Made by a program: the position numbers and the translations under genes
NCBI RefSeq assembly: GCF_932526225.1
Contig: NC_064044.1
Coordinates: forward strand, 15,253,453-15,317,452
Direction of reading: 5' to 3'
DNA length: 64,000 nt
DNA from: Nematostella vectensis
Taxonomy: Eukaryota; Cnidaria; Anthozoa; Actiniaria; Edwardsiidae
Shown: positions 35,701-45,553 of the stretch, piece after piece
How positions within the stretch are numbered: the first letter of the stretch is position 1
How the letters are laid out: the number at the start of each line of letters is the position of its first letter
Notes under the pieces: model-generated
The model's input: the letters and a program-made list of their open reading frames with translations, nothing else
The model's database searches: none
Told to the model about the DNA's origin: nothing

Positions 35701-38700
35701 GCTTTTATGGTTTACACAGTCGACCACCAAAGACAATTTTCCCCATGTGTGGCTTGCAAATCTCCCGGATTCTTACATCATGCTAGTAACGGCCCTTAAA
35801 GCAAGCTCAGAAGGCAAAGATGGAGATAGTCACGCAGCACTTGTTAGATGAAAAAAGGAAGCTAAAAGAGAAATCTAGCAGAGAGGCGACACTGGGGTCA
35901 TGGCTGGTGAGCATCGTCGAAAAAACAAAGGTCCAATGTGTGAGACGGTTTCAAGGCAGCAGACGGTCTGCGGAACAACTTGGCTTAGTCTACAGTATTA
36001 TTTCTGGAAAAATGAGCACATAGTCCCTGAGCCGTGGAGAATATTTTCTCACTCTTACCGATAACAATTCTCACTACGCGTGGGTATATAACCTGAAGGG
36101 CAAGGACGGGGTCTTCCATAAAATCCTGGGATGGAAAGCAGTGGAGAAAGTCTAATGTAAAAAGGTAGAACATCCTGCGCATGGATAATAAAGAAGAATA
36201 TACCTCAGCAAAGTTTGAAAGCTACTTTAAGTCTGAGAGTGTATGACGTCAATTAACTATCGCGAAAATACCAGAACAGAACATAGTAGTAGAGAGAATG
36301 AACAGAATTCTGGTGGAAACCATGAAGTTGATGTTAGGAGATGCGGGGCTGCCTTTTTGTGGGCGGGGGGGGGGGGGGGGGGGGGGGGGGGGAAGAAGCG
36401 TTATCCAGAGCGGTATACCAGAAGACCAACCGAAGCACTTAGGACATGACTCAGTATAAAAGTTTATACCCAACGATATGCTTTAAAAAATTTATGTAAC
36501 AAAGTATAACCATACTAACCCCTCTTATCTATGCATCAGAGTTGACGTCGCTGTTTTTACAGATTAAAGGTCCTCAAGTACATTAAACTATCATTAAAAT
36601 CCACATAACATATCATACTAATGCTTTATATTACTAACAGCGCCTTTACTGCCCCCAAATAATCATTTAAATTACATTTACATCAACTATGCTTGCAACC
36701 TAGCTGCCACTAACCTTATAATCTTATTTTTAATATCCATACCATTGGCTACTACCCCACAATACAGGAGCAAAAAATGGCAAAGTTCAAATTGTAAGGT
36801 CGTGTTAACTTATATTTGCTTGATAGTAGGTTTAGTATTTTTGGGTAGATAATCCGTTCTAGAGATATTGCAAATTGTAAGACTCTTGATTTGTCTGAAA
36901 TTGCTCAATTTGGGCTACTTTTTTATGATTTATGGCAACTTTGCCGATCATATCTTAAGAATGGGTAATCTACCAAAAAATACTAAAGCTTATTTTGCTT
37001 TATATAATGCAAGGAACCTCTTGGCAAAATATCAACCAAAAATAAGCTAACACAACCTTACAATTTTAATTTTGCCATTTTTTGCTCCTGTCGGTGTGGA
37101 GGGGAACCCAATTAAGTTGGGATACCTATATCAACAACAAAATCTACTGAGAGATGGTTATACCACAACACAAAGGAACCACTGTAGGACATGACTCAAT
37201 ATTAAGCATGTACAGGCAAAAAACCTAATATGGATGTACGGTATACGCACACCACGTGCCGAAAGATGAATGAAAAAAAGCTGGACTTCAAAGCTAAAAC
37301 GTTCATCCTACTTGGATACGGGGAAGAAACCAAAAGATACAGACTTTATGCTCCTAAGAAGCGACGCGTGTTTTACAGCCGTAATGTCGTCTACAATGAA
37401 CATAAGGAAGATAAAATAAAAAGCCGAAGGTAGAAGTCAAGGAGAGGAACGCCTTGTAGACTTTGACTGTCACTCAGGAGTCTGGAACCTCGGATGAAAA
37501 AGGCGTACAGCCTCAATATTTTATGCATTCCTAATATACCAATTTGTACTTTACAACATCGCTCGTAAATCGCGAGCATTAATTGGTCGAGGTTCCATGT
37601 GTTATTAGCGGATACACGCACGCTTGGCGTCAGCATGCGCGCGCTCCCCATAACTAGATTTTAACGTTGTTTAAAACAAATAGATCATATTTTTTGTGCA
37701 GCTGTTCTCTAATCTTTGATCAGCAGCGGTGCTTTATTACAATGAATAGTTGAACTGGTAGATCTAAGGGTGTAGGATTTGATAATTATCTTTCTAACAT
37801 ATATTTTTTTCGCACCTGTATGTGCCTCAAGTTCTAATTCCTCTACACTTTTCCCCAGCCTGAGCCCTTCGAAGCAGGACTGAAGTTCCTCCCCTTGTTT
37901 TATGCGTTCACCATCACAGTTAATTTCTTCTCTGTGTTCTACAAGGGATCTCACAGTGAGTATCAGTAATAATTTTCATCACTTTGCTTATTAATTAAAG
38001 TTCTTAGCCTTCCGTCTAAGAACGAAAGCTCGGCGATGGATTGTAACATTTATTCATTTTCTATTGTTTAATCTCGGTTTTCTATTGGTTTTGAGCTTGA
38101 ATTTCTATTGAGAAGCAATGAAATTCGTTTTTCAGTGAATCGCTTTTTAAGATTGATTTTATCACCCCCAAAATAATCAAGTCTAGAGTAAAATAGTTTT
38201 CTTGAAGACTCTTTTGTTCTCTCTCACCAATAATGGCTTATAAAAATAAATGTTATGATGAATTCTTGTAAAAGATGTAAAAAAATTTGCTTTCAGCTAT
38301 CTTTTTTTCCTGCTACATTTGATTGCAAGCATTTCACTCGTATTGCCAATATATGGATAATACTCAGGCCCGTTTGTACTTTATTATTATTGCTGCACTT
38401 TAACAAGATCCCGCTGTACGGTGTGTGTGCCTTTATATGGACAATACTCAGGCCCGTTTGTACTTTATTATTAGTGCTGCACTTTAACAAGATCCCGCTG
38501 TACGGTGTGTGTGCCTTTATATGGACAATACTCAGGCCCGTTTGTACTTTATTATTAGTGCTGCACTTTAACAAGATCCCGCTGTACGGTGTTCTCATCC
38601 TGACCTTCGGCAGCGGTATAGTCACAGCCCTATTTGTGCGGTTCTACCTGGTGGGGTTCATGCGCCGCAGAATAATACGTGAGGTGGACCAGCTGGGTAT

Positions 38701-41700
38701 CGATGTGAAAGCCATGTACACTCCTGATGTGGACCCAGCCGAGCTCCTTCAAAGGGTCGAAGTGGTCATTGAAGAAAAGGAAGGTCTGAGTTGGGATGCT
38801 TTGGGCATGTTTTTAGAAAGTTGATCAATCTGGTACTTTTTGATTGACAAGATTTGTATTAAGCCCGTCAGATGGTGACACAAACGCTTCATTGTACTTC
38901 AGAAAAGTACACTAGAGAGCTGTGATGTCACCATGATTTATATTTTACGGTTCTTCTGATGCTAATAATAATAATAACACTGAAAATCAGTTGCATACAG
39001 TACAGTGGTGGAAATCTTCTGGCCATTGTGTAATACCAGAACATATCCATACACCTCAACCCCATGAAGGAGACTGGGTAGGGGGGTCAAACGACCAGGA
39101 ATTTCCAGGGGGTGGGGGGAGGGGGGGGTAATCGTCCGGTAAGGAAAAATTGAAAGGGTCATCAGGTTAGTGAGAAACGCGAGTATTCAGAACCAAATAC
39201 ACAAGGTCCCCTCATCTGTGCATAATAAAGGGTGATTTATCCTTAATTAGTTAGTTAGTCAGTCAGTCTCAGACGTTTCCTTATTTTCTTTGAGATGTTT
39301 TCAACATGTGAATGTCAAAACAGAGTGCTGTCAAGTTGCAGACCAAGAAAATTGGCTGATGGTACTGTCTCCAGACTGTTGTTGCCCATGGGGACATTTA
39401 GTGTTCAACTGATGATGCTATCTTGCGTAGCTTGGGGTCACTACAAACAATCATTAACTAGGTCTTCTCAGCCATTCTATTTTCTATAGGCCAGGTATTT
39501 ATAGAGGACAACTCAGCACACAGAGAGGCTGCTACTTCGTCTATCTGCTTACCGGATGCTAGTTGTGCGGAGTCGTCAGCATACATTTTGGTGATGGTAC
39601 TCGAGTTGGGAAGGGGTAGATCATGAATATAATAAATAGTTATGGACCCAGGATGGAGCTCTCAGGTGCACCTGATGCACCACATGAAGAGCATTAGAGA
39701 GTTGTCTACTGATACTTTCTGTTTACGGTCCATTTGGTAGGAGTTAAACCATGTTATTGTTGACTCAGAGAGGTTGAGAGAGAAATGGCAAGTTTCTTTA
39801 ACAGAATCTTGTGGTCCACAAGATCGAATGCCTTTCGGTAGTCAATCAGTGTAATCCCGTTGATCACCCCGTTGTCCACGATCCATTAGGTAGGAGTTAA
39901 ACCATGTTATTGTTGACTCAGAGAGGTTGAGAGAGAAATGGCAAGTTTCTTTAACAGAATCTTGTGGTCCACAAGATCGAATGCCTTTCGGTAGTCAATC
40001 AGTGTAATCCCGTTGATCACCCCGTTGTCCATGTTTGTCAGAAGAACGCGTCCACTAAGTCAATCATAGCCGTCTCACAGGAGTGTTGAGGTTTGAATCC
40101 AGACTGGTAAGGGCTTAGTAGAGAGTAAGGACGCAGCTGCTTTGTCTCCTATTATCTTTGTTTTACAAAGGAGTTCTTTTGTCTCTTTTCTTCTCGTTCT
40201 GTGTCGAGGTGCGGATATTGTTCATTTGCCCAACCAAATTGCAGCTTGTAAGAGCTGCGTACCGACCCTTAGTAGATGATGGTCATTCAGGAAGTTGTAT
40301 AACGTCAGGTGGATATGTCTCTTGAGGACTTTGGAGACAATGGGCAGGATGCTACTTGGTATCTTTAGTTATCATTTTCAGTACAAGGAAATATAGTAAT
40401 AATGTATATTTACGCTATGTATATATACAATAAAATCTGCAAACGGTTTGATATTCGACGCCTTCTCGGATAAGGACGTTAAACCGTAGGTCCCGTCTCC
40501 AATACTACACTACACTAATCTGAACCAAAAGAACGTAAAAGAACCGCTGAGGACCCTGGCAGTGACCACCCTCAGTAACAGTACTTACATGACACTCTTT
40601 TTTTAACTTTTTTAGAAAAGCGTCCAGCATGAGATTTCACCATTTTTTAAAAACATGCTAAGAACATGCCGAGAATTCGTTTGAATCCGTATAATTTTTG
40701 ATACGTTTAGGCCTTCCGTCCACACTAACACGCGCGCTGGATCGAGCGAATCCGGATACTTTTGAAAACGCCGTCGAAAGTGTATTAAAATGAATCCGGA
40801 TACTTTGGTTCGTAGTGTGGACTGTCGAATCCGTACCAAAATGAAAACGATGGCGTCATATCGCAGGCGCGTCTACTGCTTTGAGCACGCGCATTTAATA
40901 AAAATTACGTTTTCCCGTACCTTTCAACATTTTAAACGTTTGAATCGTTGTTAGTGTGGACTGGATCCAGGCAAATACGCTGCGAAAACGATAGTGTGTA
41001 CGCGAATCAAGATGCGTTTTCGGCGAAACGAATCCGGTTACTTTTGAATCCGTGTTAGTGTGGACGACCTCTCAGATAGCAGAAAAACATTCTATCACAC
41101 ACTTATGATTACAAACTGCCTTGCGCAGGCTGTTATTGAGGTTGAGATATCCTAAAATGTAAAGCGAATATATACAAAAAGCCCTAATAGTCGTGTTCGT
41201 GAACCAGAAGCAAAATTGTCGAAAATTTGTCAGAGTCGAATTCCAGTTTTTGGTGTATTCTAGCATGTAAAGCGCTAAGAGCTATACGGATAAGCGCTAT
41301 ACAATGAAGGCACACATTTTTGGTTTTTTGTTGTATATCAAATAAAATCTGATGAAACTATCTTTCGAGGGGCTTTTCACTTAATAAGACGGGTTAATCA
41401 TTCGTAATGCTTTTCTGATCAAGTCTGTCATGGATTTGCATAACCTTTTTGTTAAATCAAAATTTCCAGAGGGGGTTGGGGGAACCGAGTAATATATCTG
41501 GAAAAAAACCGGAGGGGTGTGGAGGGGGGTTAAAATGGGCACACAAAATGGAAATTCCAGGGGGGTGGGGGGTCAAACCTTTGACCCGCTCTATTGGGGG
41601 TATGGATATCTCCTGGAACTACACATTACACTGTTTTGCAGATTTCTTTCGAGCCCGAAACAAGAAAAAATTTTTACGGCATTTTGGGTCCTGGGCTACC

Positions 41701-44257
41701 ACAGGTTTTAACAATTAAAATTATACTCTTAACTCTAAACACTAAAGATGGGTTAAGACTAGTTTACACTAAAGCAGCTAGATGGTTAAGTTTTTATAAG
41801 ATTTCTACCATCAGGCTTCTACATTCAAACAAAGAAATCTATTATTACTTTATTATTATACTATAATTATATATTATTATTATACTATTATTATTTGGAA
41901 ATACCCCTAAAGTTTATTTTTCACATTTAGCAGTCAACATATTTGAAATTTCAGATGAGATGGATGTAGCAGAAAAGTCACTTGGTCAGGAGACCAACGG
42001 CGAGACCAGCAAACTGTGCAATGAACTATCAACGCCCTCATCGGACATTAACCGTTCTATGGGAATGAAAGGCATGACGACAGCAAGGTGCCTGATCACT
42101 GATGAACCCAAGACTGGTCGGCTTTTTGCATTCCTGCAGATCTTGACAGCTTCATTCGGGGCGTTTGCACATGGGGGCAACGATGTTAGGTGGGTTAAGC
42201 CTCATTAAAAAGACAGAGATAGAGAGTCGATAAGAGCTCTCATGACCATTTGACTGTGCACTTTCATCTTCTGTCATTTACATCAACGTTTGAATTCAAA
42301 ATAAAGTTTTTTGTATAAATACAAATTATGTGATGAATCCTTAAGTCTAATGATTAACTGTATTGATTCTTGGATAAAAACGTGACCACTGAAAGACATA
42401 TCACCTCTCAAAGTCTTTAATTGCAACTTTGTGAGAGCTAGGAAGAGTGGGTATTAACTTTCATTAACTTTTCATTCATTCGTTCTTTCATTCATTCATT
42501 CTTTCATCCATCCATTCATTCATTTATTCATTCATTCCCTGCTCTTAGGGATTTTTAGGGCTACAAAAATTGGAAATCAAAAATTGGTAAGCATGGGTCT
42601 TTACTAATAGAGCTTCAAAACAAAGATATTTCTTTAAAATATTTAACAGCAAATTGTAAAAGTCTCAAAGGTATTACACTCATAAAAAAGTAAAAATGAT
42701 ATTTTATTTTTTTAATATTCTTTATTATCAGAGGTTAAATATTTTTGTAGCAGTTTTTCTGGTTTTCTAACATTGTCCATGAACACACTTTTCCTAGCAA
42801 TTGCATTGGTCCCCTGATATCCCTGTGGACGATTTACTGGACTGGAGAGATAGCTCAGAAGGTTGCTATCCCGGTCTGGATTCTTCTCTACGGAGGCGTC
42901 GGCATCTCCATCGGGCTCTGGGTGTGGGGTAGGCGTGTCATCAAGACTGTGGGAGAGGACCTTACGCCCATCACTCCGTCAAGGTAGAGTGCTCTCAAAT
43001 ATACTGCCTTCATTCCTAGCCTGCTTCATTGTTTCTGAATGGCCTGTGTTCACCCTAGTGTTTAAATAATGTGTTCACCCTAGTGTTTAAATAATGTGTT
43101 CACCCTAGTGTTTAAATAATGTGTTCACCCTAGTGTTTAAATAATGTGTTCACCCTAGTGTTTAAATTCACTACAGTAAATGTGTTTTGATAATCGTTTG
43201 ATAGTTGTGCTATGAAGTCTAGAATGTACATTTTCTGTACGGAATTTCATCTTTCTCTTTATTTTACCCTCAACTGAGTCGTGTTCTGTTGCAGTAGTTT
43301 TACTATTGAAATTCGCTCAGAACACACTTTTTCCATACCACATTTGATTACTTTGTTGTATCTTCAACTGAGTTCTGTTCTGTTGTGAGTCGACTGTCTG
43401 TCGACTTATTCTGTACCACATGTAATTGCTTTATTGTACCTTCATCTGAGTTCTGTTCTGTTGCAGTGGTTTTACCATTGAGATTTACCAAGAAAATTCT
43501 TATTCTGTACCACATTTCTTTATTGTATCCTCAACTGATGTTTGTTCTGTATCAGTGGTTTTGCCATTGAGATTTACCATTCTTATTCTGTACCACATTT
43601 CCTTATTGTTACCTCAACTGTTGTATGTGCGGTTGCAGTGGTTTTACCATTGAGATTTACAATTCTTATTCTGTACCACATTTCTTTATTGTACCCTCAA
43701 CTGATGTTTGTTCTGTTGCAGTGGTTTTACCATTGAGATTTACCATTCTTATTCTGTACCAAATTTCTTTATTGTACCCTCAACTGATGTTTGTTCTGTT
43801 TGCAGTGGTTTTACCATTGAGATTTACAATTCTTATTCTGTACCACATTTCTTTATTGTACCCTCAACTGTTGTATGTGCGGTTGCAGTGGTTTTACCAT
43901 TGAGATTGGCTCAGCGCTCACCGTGCTTTTGGCCTCTAACCTTGGCATCCCCATCAGCACCACCCATTGCAAGGTGGGGTCGGTCGTCATGGTTGGGCGT
44001 GCCCGCTCTAGGGAGGTAGTGGACTGGAAGGTCTTCCGCAATGTCGTCCTGGCATGGGTTGTCACCATGCCTGTTGCAGGTATCTGTAACTTTCCTGTCT
44101 TTCTGTTTGTCCATCCGTCCGTCTGTCTGTCTGTCTTGGCAGTTTGAACTAAGCCAAAACGTTTATGTTATTTCCTTTTTTTTCTTATATACTTTCTCTC
44201 TATTCTCCAGGTGCTATTTCAGGTGCTTCTTATGCAGCACTGCGGGAGATTCTATAG
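26782..44257 (+). CDS. Sodium-dependent phosphate transporter, SLC20/PiT family, copy B (complete)
   Basis: Na+/phosphate symporter of the plasma membrane, SLC20 (PiT) family. Exons: 26782-26992, 34437-34664, 34831-34916, 37859-37955, 38559-38783, 41955-42189, 42798-42983, 43889-44079, 44211-44257. All introns are GT-AG, phases close, and the total is 1506 bp (501 residues plus TAG). Vertebrate PiT1/PiT2 are about 650-680 residues; the central loop is shorter here. The two PiT signatures are at residues 28-38 ([11 protein letters not shown]) and about 356-366 (GGNDVSNCIGP), the second split by the exon 6/7 junction. [11 protein letters not shown] and [12 protein letters not shown] mark the equivalent segments of each half. 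The start at 26782 fits: hydrophobic helix 1 follows ten residues later. Copy A has the same architecture; the loop exon here is 235 bp against 418 bp. The acceptors of exons 5 and 8 both lie in tandem repeats. Confidence 0.94.
28434..29207. mobile_element. Non-autonomous TIR element, GGACCGGACCT termini
   Basis: The left end starts GGGTCTCTG followed by GGACCGGACCTACG and GGACCTCGGCGGACCGGGT. The right end (29153-29207) is its inverted copy, ending CAGAGACCC. The arms are about 60 bp. The interior has no transposase. A target-site duplication was not identified. Confidence 0.75.
29511..30583. mobile_element. Inverted-repeat element with G/C-tract subtermini
   Basis: The left end CGGACCATTTGACTTTGAGG followed by a G-run is mirrored by a C-run followed by TCAAAAGTCAAATGGTCCG at the right (about 30564-30582). 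Subterminal purine motifs (AAAAAAAT-CTGCA type) recur near both ends. No transposase. Confidence 0.7.
30698..31005. mobile_element. Foldback hairpin element, ~110-bp arms
   Basis: The left arm (30698-30812: GCACGGCAGAATGTGTTTCA...GACGCGTCATCTGTGTTTG) is repeated inverted at 30897-31005 with few changes. The loop is roughly 85 bp. It is a non-coding foldback or MITE. Confidence 0.75.
31286..33285 (+). repeat. 35-bp minisatellite, about 57 units, open in all plus frames
   Basis: Consensus unit ATGCACACGCCCTACATCCC followed by TGCCCCGCTACCTCC, with recurring variants (CCCAACAT for CCCTACAT; GCT, ACT or ACC before ACCTCC) and some 34-bp units. Thirty-five is not a multiple of three and the unit has no stop in any plus frame, so long ORFs (up to 352 codons) arise in all three frames. 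A higher-order period of about 350 bp (10 units) is visible: the rare ATGAACACG variant at about 31797 and 32147, and CTGCTCCACTACC at about 32620 and 32970. It lies in intron 1 of SLC20 copy B, so I do not call it coding. Confidence 0.95.
33286..34310. other. Intron 1 tail, degenerate repeats only
   Basis: AT-rich sequence. A loosely repeated motif (TGCTATCTCTTAGGGTATAA and variants) occurs three to four times between 33890 and 34150. No gene. Confidence 0.35.
35812..37432 (+). pseudogene. Ty1/copia integrase remnant in SLC20 B intron 3
   Basis: Plus-strand fragments of copia-type integrase. At 35820-36180 the frame contains [14 protein letters not shown], then after a stop [19 protein letters not shown]. 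At 36185-36360 it contains [14 protein letters not shown] and [19 protein letters not shown], the end of the integrase core. A G-run of about 30 bases (36363-36392) then interrupts it. At 37230-37433 the frame reads [20 protein letters not shown] and [20 protein letters not shown], the typical copia segment after the core. Between these blocks sits the hairpin element at 36766-37091. Multiple stops and frameshifts make this a dead fragment; RT and LTRs were not found. Confidence 0.85.
36766..37091. mobile_element. Inverted-repeat MITE inside the copia remnant
   Basis: The left end CAGGAGCAAAAAATGGCAAA and the following AAATTGTAAGGTCGTGTTA are mirrored at 37040-37091, ending TTTTTTGCTCCTG. The arms are about 60-90 bp and partly degenerate. 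It lies between the integrase core and the downstream segment of the copia fragment. Confidence 0.65.
38341..38592 (+). repeat. 84-bp in-frame tandem repeat over the exon 5 acceptor, copy B (3 units)
   Basis: The same unit as at 5404-5573, here three times. The exon-like starts are at 38391, 38475 and 38559, exactly 84 bp apart. The first unit has TTATTATTAT instead of TTATTATTAG, so its acceptor is lost; the second and third keep AG. The third gives the canonical exon, and the second would add 28 residues in frame. Confidence 0.92.
39290..40350 (-). pseudogene. LINE reverse transcriptase remnant with a 153-bp tandem duplication
   Basis: Minus-strand RT fragments. Around 40000-39850 the frame contains [16 protein letters not shown], the D-x-KAFD palm motif of CR1/Jockey-type LINEs. 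Around 39600-39480 it contains [14 protein letters not shown], with the catalytic YADD. Blocks are separated by stops. A 153-bp segment carrying the KAFD motif is duplicated in tandem (starts near 39731 and 39884). Confidence 0.8.
40712..41073. mobile_element. TIR MITE, GTCCACACTAACACG termini
   Basis: The left end, AGGCCTTCCGTCCACACTAA, is mirrored at 41050-41073 (TTAGTGTGGACGACCTCT). Internal repeats of GAATCCGGATACTTTTG and GTGTGGAC are present. No coding capacity. hAT-like MITEs often have GTCCACAC ends; that assignment is an inference. Confidence 0.65.
41217..41260 (+). mobile_element. Penelope-like 3'-end fragment
   Basis: About 44 bp containing CAGAGTCGAATTCCAGTTTT matches, on the opposite strand, the 3' end of the PLE at about 10940-10983. 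It is probably a truncated second insertion of the same family. Confidence 0.55.
42205..42480. mobile_element. MITE-like insertion in SLC20 B intron 6
   Basis: Counterpart of 6549-6862 in copy A, at the same position after the exon 6 donor (GAGTCGATAAGAGCTCTCAT shared). The insertion therefore predates the gene duplication. It is followed by a CATTCATT-rich low-complexity tract (42465-42540). Confidence 0.55.
43049..43168 (+). repeat. 25-bp tandem repeat in SLC20 B intron 7 (about 5 units)
   Basis: The unit TTCACCCTAGTGTTTAAATA plus ATGTG repeats about five times with almost no divergence. It is not seen in the corresponding intron of copy A (7206-7304). Confidence 0.9.
43291..43910 (+). repeat. 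83-bp tandem repeat over the exon 8 acceptor of SLC20 copy B
   Basis: Each unit contains a polypyrimidine-rich intron end, an acceptor-like GTTGCAG or variant, and the first ~17 bases of exon 8 (TGGTTTTACCATTGAGATT). Exon-like starts are at about 43467, 43556, 43639, 43722, 43806 and the true 43889; spacings are 89, 83, 83, 84 and 83 bp. More diverged units lie upstream to about 43291. Copy A has only one partial extra unit (about 7228-7304). The period is not a multiple of three, so decoy acceptors would shift the frame. Confidence 0.92.
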
Positions 44258-45553
44258 TGGTGCCCCAAGTTTAGTAAGCTAAGCACTGGTTTAGTTTTAG
44301 CAGGGCTTTTATAGTGCAAACTTCTTGGCTTGTCTTCAAAGGACTCTTTTTTCGCCCATTTGTTAGCCAATCTTTTGGTTTTCTTCCGCTTTTACGAAAT
44401 TTCTTTGGCCGAATGACCCAAGCTCCTCAAGATAGCAGCTGCTTAAGCTCTAACACAAGCAACATCAGTCTTCATTTTTGCACAATTTCAGTAAGCGATG
44501 CGAAAAAAGTGGCGACAACAATCGTGCAGCAAAAAAAACAAAACATATGTTGGCGGGAAAAATAACGCGCGCGCACGCATTTGGCGGGATCATTGGAAAT
44601 CACAATCAAATCTTGAAATATCACGGTGAGATTCACAACTCTTAACAAAGTTCTCTCAGGCGAAAAAATGACAGAGAGAAGAGAGACCCCTGCCGGCCGC
44701 CGACAAGCTCTCTATCGTACATTGCGCTTGCGTATCATAGAATTGAGTGACATGAAACGTGACCTCGACAACCGCTTTATTTGCAAAAACGACTGCCTTC
44801 ACCTGGGTGAGGCGCGTTGCTAATATGATGTGTGAAAGGAAAAAGAGAAGAAGAGAAGTTGTCTTTTTACCTAGACGACAGTTCCTTAGCGGCACGAGAT
44901 ATTTTCCGTAACCAACACGCAAATGTATCGTGCTTGGTCAAGAAAGAGTGAATTACTCTTCTCTGTAGTGTCGTTACTTTCTCTATGAAGCTAGAAAAAG
45001 AGAAGTGAAAATTTTTAACACAAGACGCCATTTCTATTTATATACCGTGGGCTGAAAAAAATTCCAGCAGTCAATGATTGAGTCATACGCAGTTCGTGCG
45101 TTTCCCGGGCAACAAAAACCGGTATTTCAAAACTGTATTGGCCCGCAAATGATCCCGGCCCGCAAATGACCCCCAAAAAGACAACATTGCAGGCCCGTAA
45201 CAAATGATCCCGTAATAATTTACGGAATGGAACACAATGCTAGATAAAAAAGAACACTTTCTTTCCGTAAAAGAATTTTAAATGTACGGAAAGTATACAT
45301 TTTTATTTGAAAAATGAAAATACATTTAAAAGATAAAACAATATTTGTAAGCAAGAGATTATGATCATAATACTCTCTTGTTGTAAGCTAATATTGGATT
45401 GAATTCCGCATGTATGTTTTTCTAGAATTCCCGTATCCCGGTCCCTAAAAAACACGCCAAATCCCGCATACATTTATCTTAGGTTATTGCGATAGAAGTC
45501 TAGTCTTTCCACATAATATAAATACCAGAGAGTTAAGAGAAAATATATTGAAA
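44258..45553. other. 3' flank of SLC20 copy B and intergenic sequence
   Basis: Homology with the 3' flank of copy A continues only about 60 bp past the stop (to about 44317; 7731 in copy A) and probably marks the end of conserved 3' UTR. Beyond it I see no gene. Short ORFs are unsupported. Confidence 0.4.

Larger units (their letters stand above)
38784..41954 (+). other. Intron 5 of SLC20 copy B
   Basis: A 3.2-kb intron containing a decayed LINE (39290-40350), a TIR MITE (40712-41073) and a short PLE 3'-end fragment (41217-41260). The stretches between are AT-rich; 41450-41600 has G-rich runs. Confidence 0.6.

Noticed and set aside
38255-38824. 189-codon ORF as an independent gene
   Set aside because: Same situation in copy B: exon 5 with three repeat units and intron read-through.
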